Part shown: piece after piece, positions 62,215 through 64,000 of the stretch
Position numbering within the stretch: position 1 is the stretch's first letter
Layout of the letters: every line of letters starts with the position of its first letter
Origin: Ensifer sp. WSM1721
GTDB lineage: Bacteria; Pseudomonadota; Alphaproteobacteria; Rhizobiales; Rhizobiaceae
Direction: 5' to 3'
Length of the DNA stretch: 64,000 nucleotides
Assembly: GCF_000513895.2 (NCBI RefSeq)
Contig: NZ_CP165782.1
Location: 2,681,501 to 2,745,500 of the forward strand
The notes under the pieces: generated by a model
Database searches by the model: none
What the model saw: only the letters and a program-made list of their open reading frames with translations
What the model was told of the DNA's origin: nothing
Program-made: the position numbers and the translations under genes

Positions 62215-62414
62215 GAAAGCCTCCTGCTCAGGACATGGCGGTAGTCTTTGGCCAGCTTCATGTGCCAAATCATGCCAGCATTCGTGCCACAAAGGCCTGA
62301 ACATCATGTTTTGAGAAATGCTTGCATTTTATCCATTGCGGGCGATAGCAATGGACTTCATGCGGTTGCCCCACCTTCAGGGCTCAGGCCCATTCAAAAC
62401 GAGAGAAAACGACG
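62215..62414. promoter_or_regulatory. Divergent region between the response regulator and pepF
   Basis: 200 bp shared by two divergent genes. On the minus strand three TGGCA(C/T) repeats (62284-62289, 62272-62277, 62262-62267) lie about 50-75 bp before the regulator start, a possible activator or sigma-54-related site; spacing is not that of a canonical -24/-12 promoter. Confidence 0.35.
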
Positions 62415-64000
62415 ATGAACTTCGCTTCGCCCCGTCTCGCCTCCGGCCAGTCCGTCCTGCGTGCCACGGCCGAACAGGCCGCGGACCCAACAGCCGACCT
62501 CGGCGACCTGCCATCCTGGCGGCTCGAGGATCTCTATCTTTCGCCGAGCTCCGAGGCGTTCCGCTCCGATATGGCGAGAGCGGAAGCCGATGCGATCGCT
62601 TTCGAGAGCAAATGGAAGGGTAAGCTCGCGGACGCCGCCCAAAAGACCGGCAGCGGGGGCATCGGCGCGGCGGTGAAGGAATTCGAGGCGCTCGAGGATC
62701 TGATGGGCCGTATCGCCTCCTTTGCCGGCCTCACCTATTTCTCCGACACGTCAAATCCGGCGAACGGCAAGCTTTACGGCGATACGCAGTCGAAGCTAAC
62801 CGACATATCGGCACATCTCCTGTTCTTCTCGCTGGAACTCAACCGCATTGACGACGAGGTGATCGACGCGGCCCTTGCGGCCGACAGCCTCGCCGCCCAT
62901 TACAAGCCCTGGATTCTCGATCTGCGCAAGGACAAGCCCTACCAGCTCGACGACAAGCTGGAACAGCTCTTCCTCGAAAAGTCGATGACCGGCGCGAGCG
63001 CCTTCAACCGGCTGTTCGACGAGACGGTCGCGTCGCTCACCTTCACGGTCGACGGCAAGGCGCTGTCGCTCGAAGTAACACTCAACCTTCTGCAGGATCC
63101 CTCCGTGGACGTGCGCAAGAAGGCGGCTCTTGCGCTCGCGGAAACCTTCAAGGCGAATATCCGCACCTTCACGCTCGTCACCAACACACTCGCCAAGGAT
63201 AAGGAAATCTCCGACCGCTGGCGCGGCTTCGAGGACATCGCAGACAGTCGCCACCTCGCCAACCGTGTCGAGAGGGAAGTGGTCGATGCGCTTGCGGCAG
63301 CGGTGAAGGCCGCCTATCCGCGCCTCTCACACCGCTACTATGCGATGAAGGCCAAATGGCTCGGCATGGATCAGATGGACTTCTGGGACCGTAACGCGCC
63401 GCTCCCGGAAACGCCGAACGCGCTCATTCCCTGGAGCGAGGCCAAGGACATGGTGTTGTCTGCCTATCACGCCTTCGCCCCGGAAATGGCGGCGATCGCA
63501 CGGCGCTTCTTCGACAATAGCTGGATCGACGCGCCGGTGCGTACCGGCAAGGCACCCGGCGCCTTCGCCCATCCGACGGTTCCGTCCGTGCATCCTTACG
63601 TACTCGTCAACTACATGGGCAAGCCGCGCGACGTGATGACGCTCGCCCACGAGCTCGGGCATGGCGTCCACCAGGTGCTGGCCGGCGCGCAGGGCGCGCT
63701 GATGGCCTCGACGCCCCTGACGCTCGCGGAAACCGCCTCCGTCTTCGGCGAGATGCTGACCTTCCGTGCCCTTCTCGATCAAACCAAGGACAAGCGCGAG
63801 CGCAAGGCCATGCTCGCCCAGAAGGTCGAGGACATGATCAACACGGTCGCGCGCCAGATCGCCTTCTATGAATTCGAGCGCAAGGTGCATACGGCCCGCA
63901 AGGAGGGCGAACTGACGGCAGAGGATCTGGGGCAGATGTGGCTCTCGGTCCAGAGCGAAAGCCTCGGGCCAGCAATCCGGCTTTCGGAGGGCTACGAGAC
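62415..64000 (+). CDS. pepF: Oligoendopeptidase F (M3 family), cut by window edge
   Basis: First 528 residues of an M3B zinc metallopeptidase that cleaves short peptides in the cytoplasm. LPSWRLEDLYLSPSSEAFRS is the amino-terminal family block, and the zinc motif HELGH lies at 412-416 in LAHELGHGVHQVL. The third ligand region ETASVFGEMLTF follows. The gene runs off the right edge, so the last part is not seen. The start has GAGAGAAAAC upstream, weak but in the right place. Confidence 0.95.
   Translation, partial: MNFASPRLASGQSVLRATAEQAADPTADLGDLPSWRLEDLYLSPSSEAFRSDMARAEADAIAFESKWKGKLADAAQKTGSGGIGAAVKEFEALEDLMGRIASFAGLTYFSDTSNPANGKLYGDTQSKLTDISAHLLFFSLELNRIDDEVIDAALAADSLAAHYKPWILDLRKDKPYQLDDKLEQLFLEKSMTGASAFNRLFDETVASLTFTVDGKALSLEVTLNLLQDPSVDVRKKAALALAETFKANIRTFTLVTNTLAKDKEISDRWRGFEDIADSRHLANRVEREVVDALAAAVKAAYPRLSHRYYAMKAKWLGMDQMDFWDRNAPLPETPNALIPWSEAKDMVLSAYHAFAPEMAAIARRFFDNSWIDAPVRTGKAPGAFAHPTVPSVHPYVLVNYMGKPRDVMTLAHELGHGVHQVLAGAQGALMASTPLTLAETASVFGEMLTFRALLDQTKDKRERKAMLAQKVEDMINTVARQIAFYEFERKVHTARKEGELTAEDLGQMWLSVQSESLGPAIRLSEGYE

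Noticed and set aside
62272..62289. Sigma-54 -24/-12 promoter before the response regulator
   Set aside because: TGGCACG is present but the GC of the -12 part is one base too far away.
1..64000. tRNA, rRNA, CRISPR array, prophage or IS element
   Set aside because: I saw no tRNA T-loop pattern, no rRNA-like stretch, no spaced direct repeats and no transposase, integrase or phage structural gene.

Overview
The window is a 64 kb stretch of core chromosome from a high-GC alphaproteobacterium of the Rhizobiales, most likely Sinorhizobium/Ensifer. Several features point there: the Tol-Pal genes in alphaproteobacterial form, a sqdBDC sulfolipid operon, RcdA and GapR cell-cycle/chromosome proteins, a DUF1127 small protein, cysteine-free L31 and L36, a Ku-LigD end-joining pair, and intergenic palindromic repeats of the type scattered through rhizobial chromosomes. 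I see no rRNA, tRNA, CRISPR array, prophage or insertion sequence. The species assignment is inference from gene content and recalled gene order.

Layout. 1-7.2 kb: tolQRAB (minus, tolB cut by the window edge), a Ku-ligD pair (plus), then ybgC (minus). 7.3-10.3 kb: translationally coupled sqdB-sqdD-sqdC. 10.4-16.7 kb: metallophosphoesterase, ruvB, ruvA, ruvC, a luciferase-like oxidoreductase, yebC and a secreted metallo-hydrolase. The usual yebC-ruvCAB-ybgC-tolQRAB neighbourhood is therefore present but split by several insertions. 16.9-21.2 kb: a two-gene RND efflux pump. 21.5-25.7 kb: YmdB-type phosphodiesterase, 5-formyl-THF cyclo-ligase, a DUF1127 gene divergent from a LysR regulator, a 34-bp perfect inverted repeat, a 6S RNA candidate, zapA and a small coiled-coil gene.

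26-33 kb is a central-carbon block: transketolase, gap, a glycolipid-binding-family gene, pgk and class I fructose-bisphosphate aldolase, followed by a PhzF protein. 33-38.7 kb: a cyclase-TolB-like-TPR protein, a small membrane protein, an MFS transporter coupled to a DUF1192 protein, a region with two perfect CtrA-type boxes and a probable small RNA, rcdA, and rpmE. 38.8-43.8 kb: an ABC exporter, a Bug-type solute-binding protein and an FAD dehydrogenase. 43.9-49.2 kb: a MotA/MotB-like stator pair of unknown job, suhB with an adjacent suhB/mmgR-type small RNA candidate, a Sel1-repeat protein and a ThiE-like protein. 49.3-54.9 kb: TauE-type transporter, ArsR regulator, two YdcH/DUF465 paralogues, purEK, rpmJ, a TPR protein and an alpha/beta hydrolase whose tail is read from a dispersed repeat. 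54.9-64 kb: DUF1036-pyk, an N-formylglutamate amidohydrolase with DUF1244, gapR, a DUF882 peptidase-like protein, a sigma-54-dependent response regulator and pepF (cut by the right edge).

The most interesting points are the CtrA-box/small-RNA/rcdA region (37.4-37.8 kb), the orphan stator pair (43.9-46.0 kb), the two RNA genes beside zapA and suhB, the 27-bp palindrome before the aldolase gene, the 34-bp inverted repeat, and a 60-codon reading frame that exactly bridges ruvA and ruvB. I found no clear new multi-gene defence or metabolic system; most of the window is conserved housekeeping chromosome.
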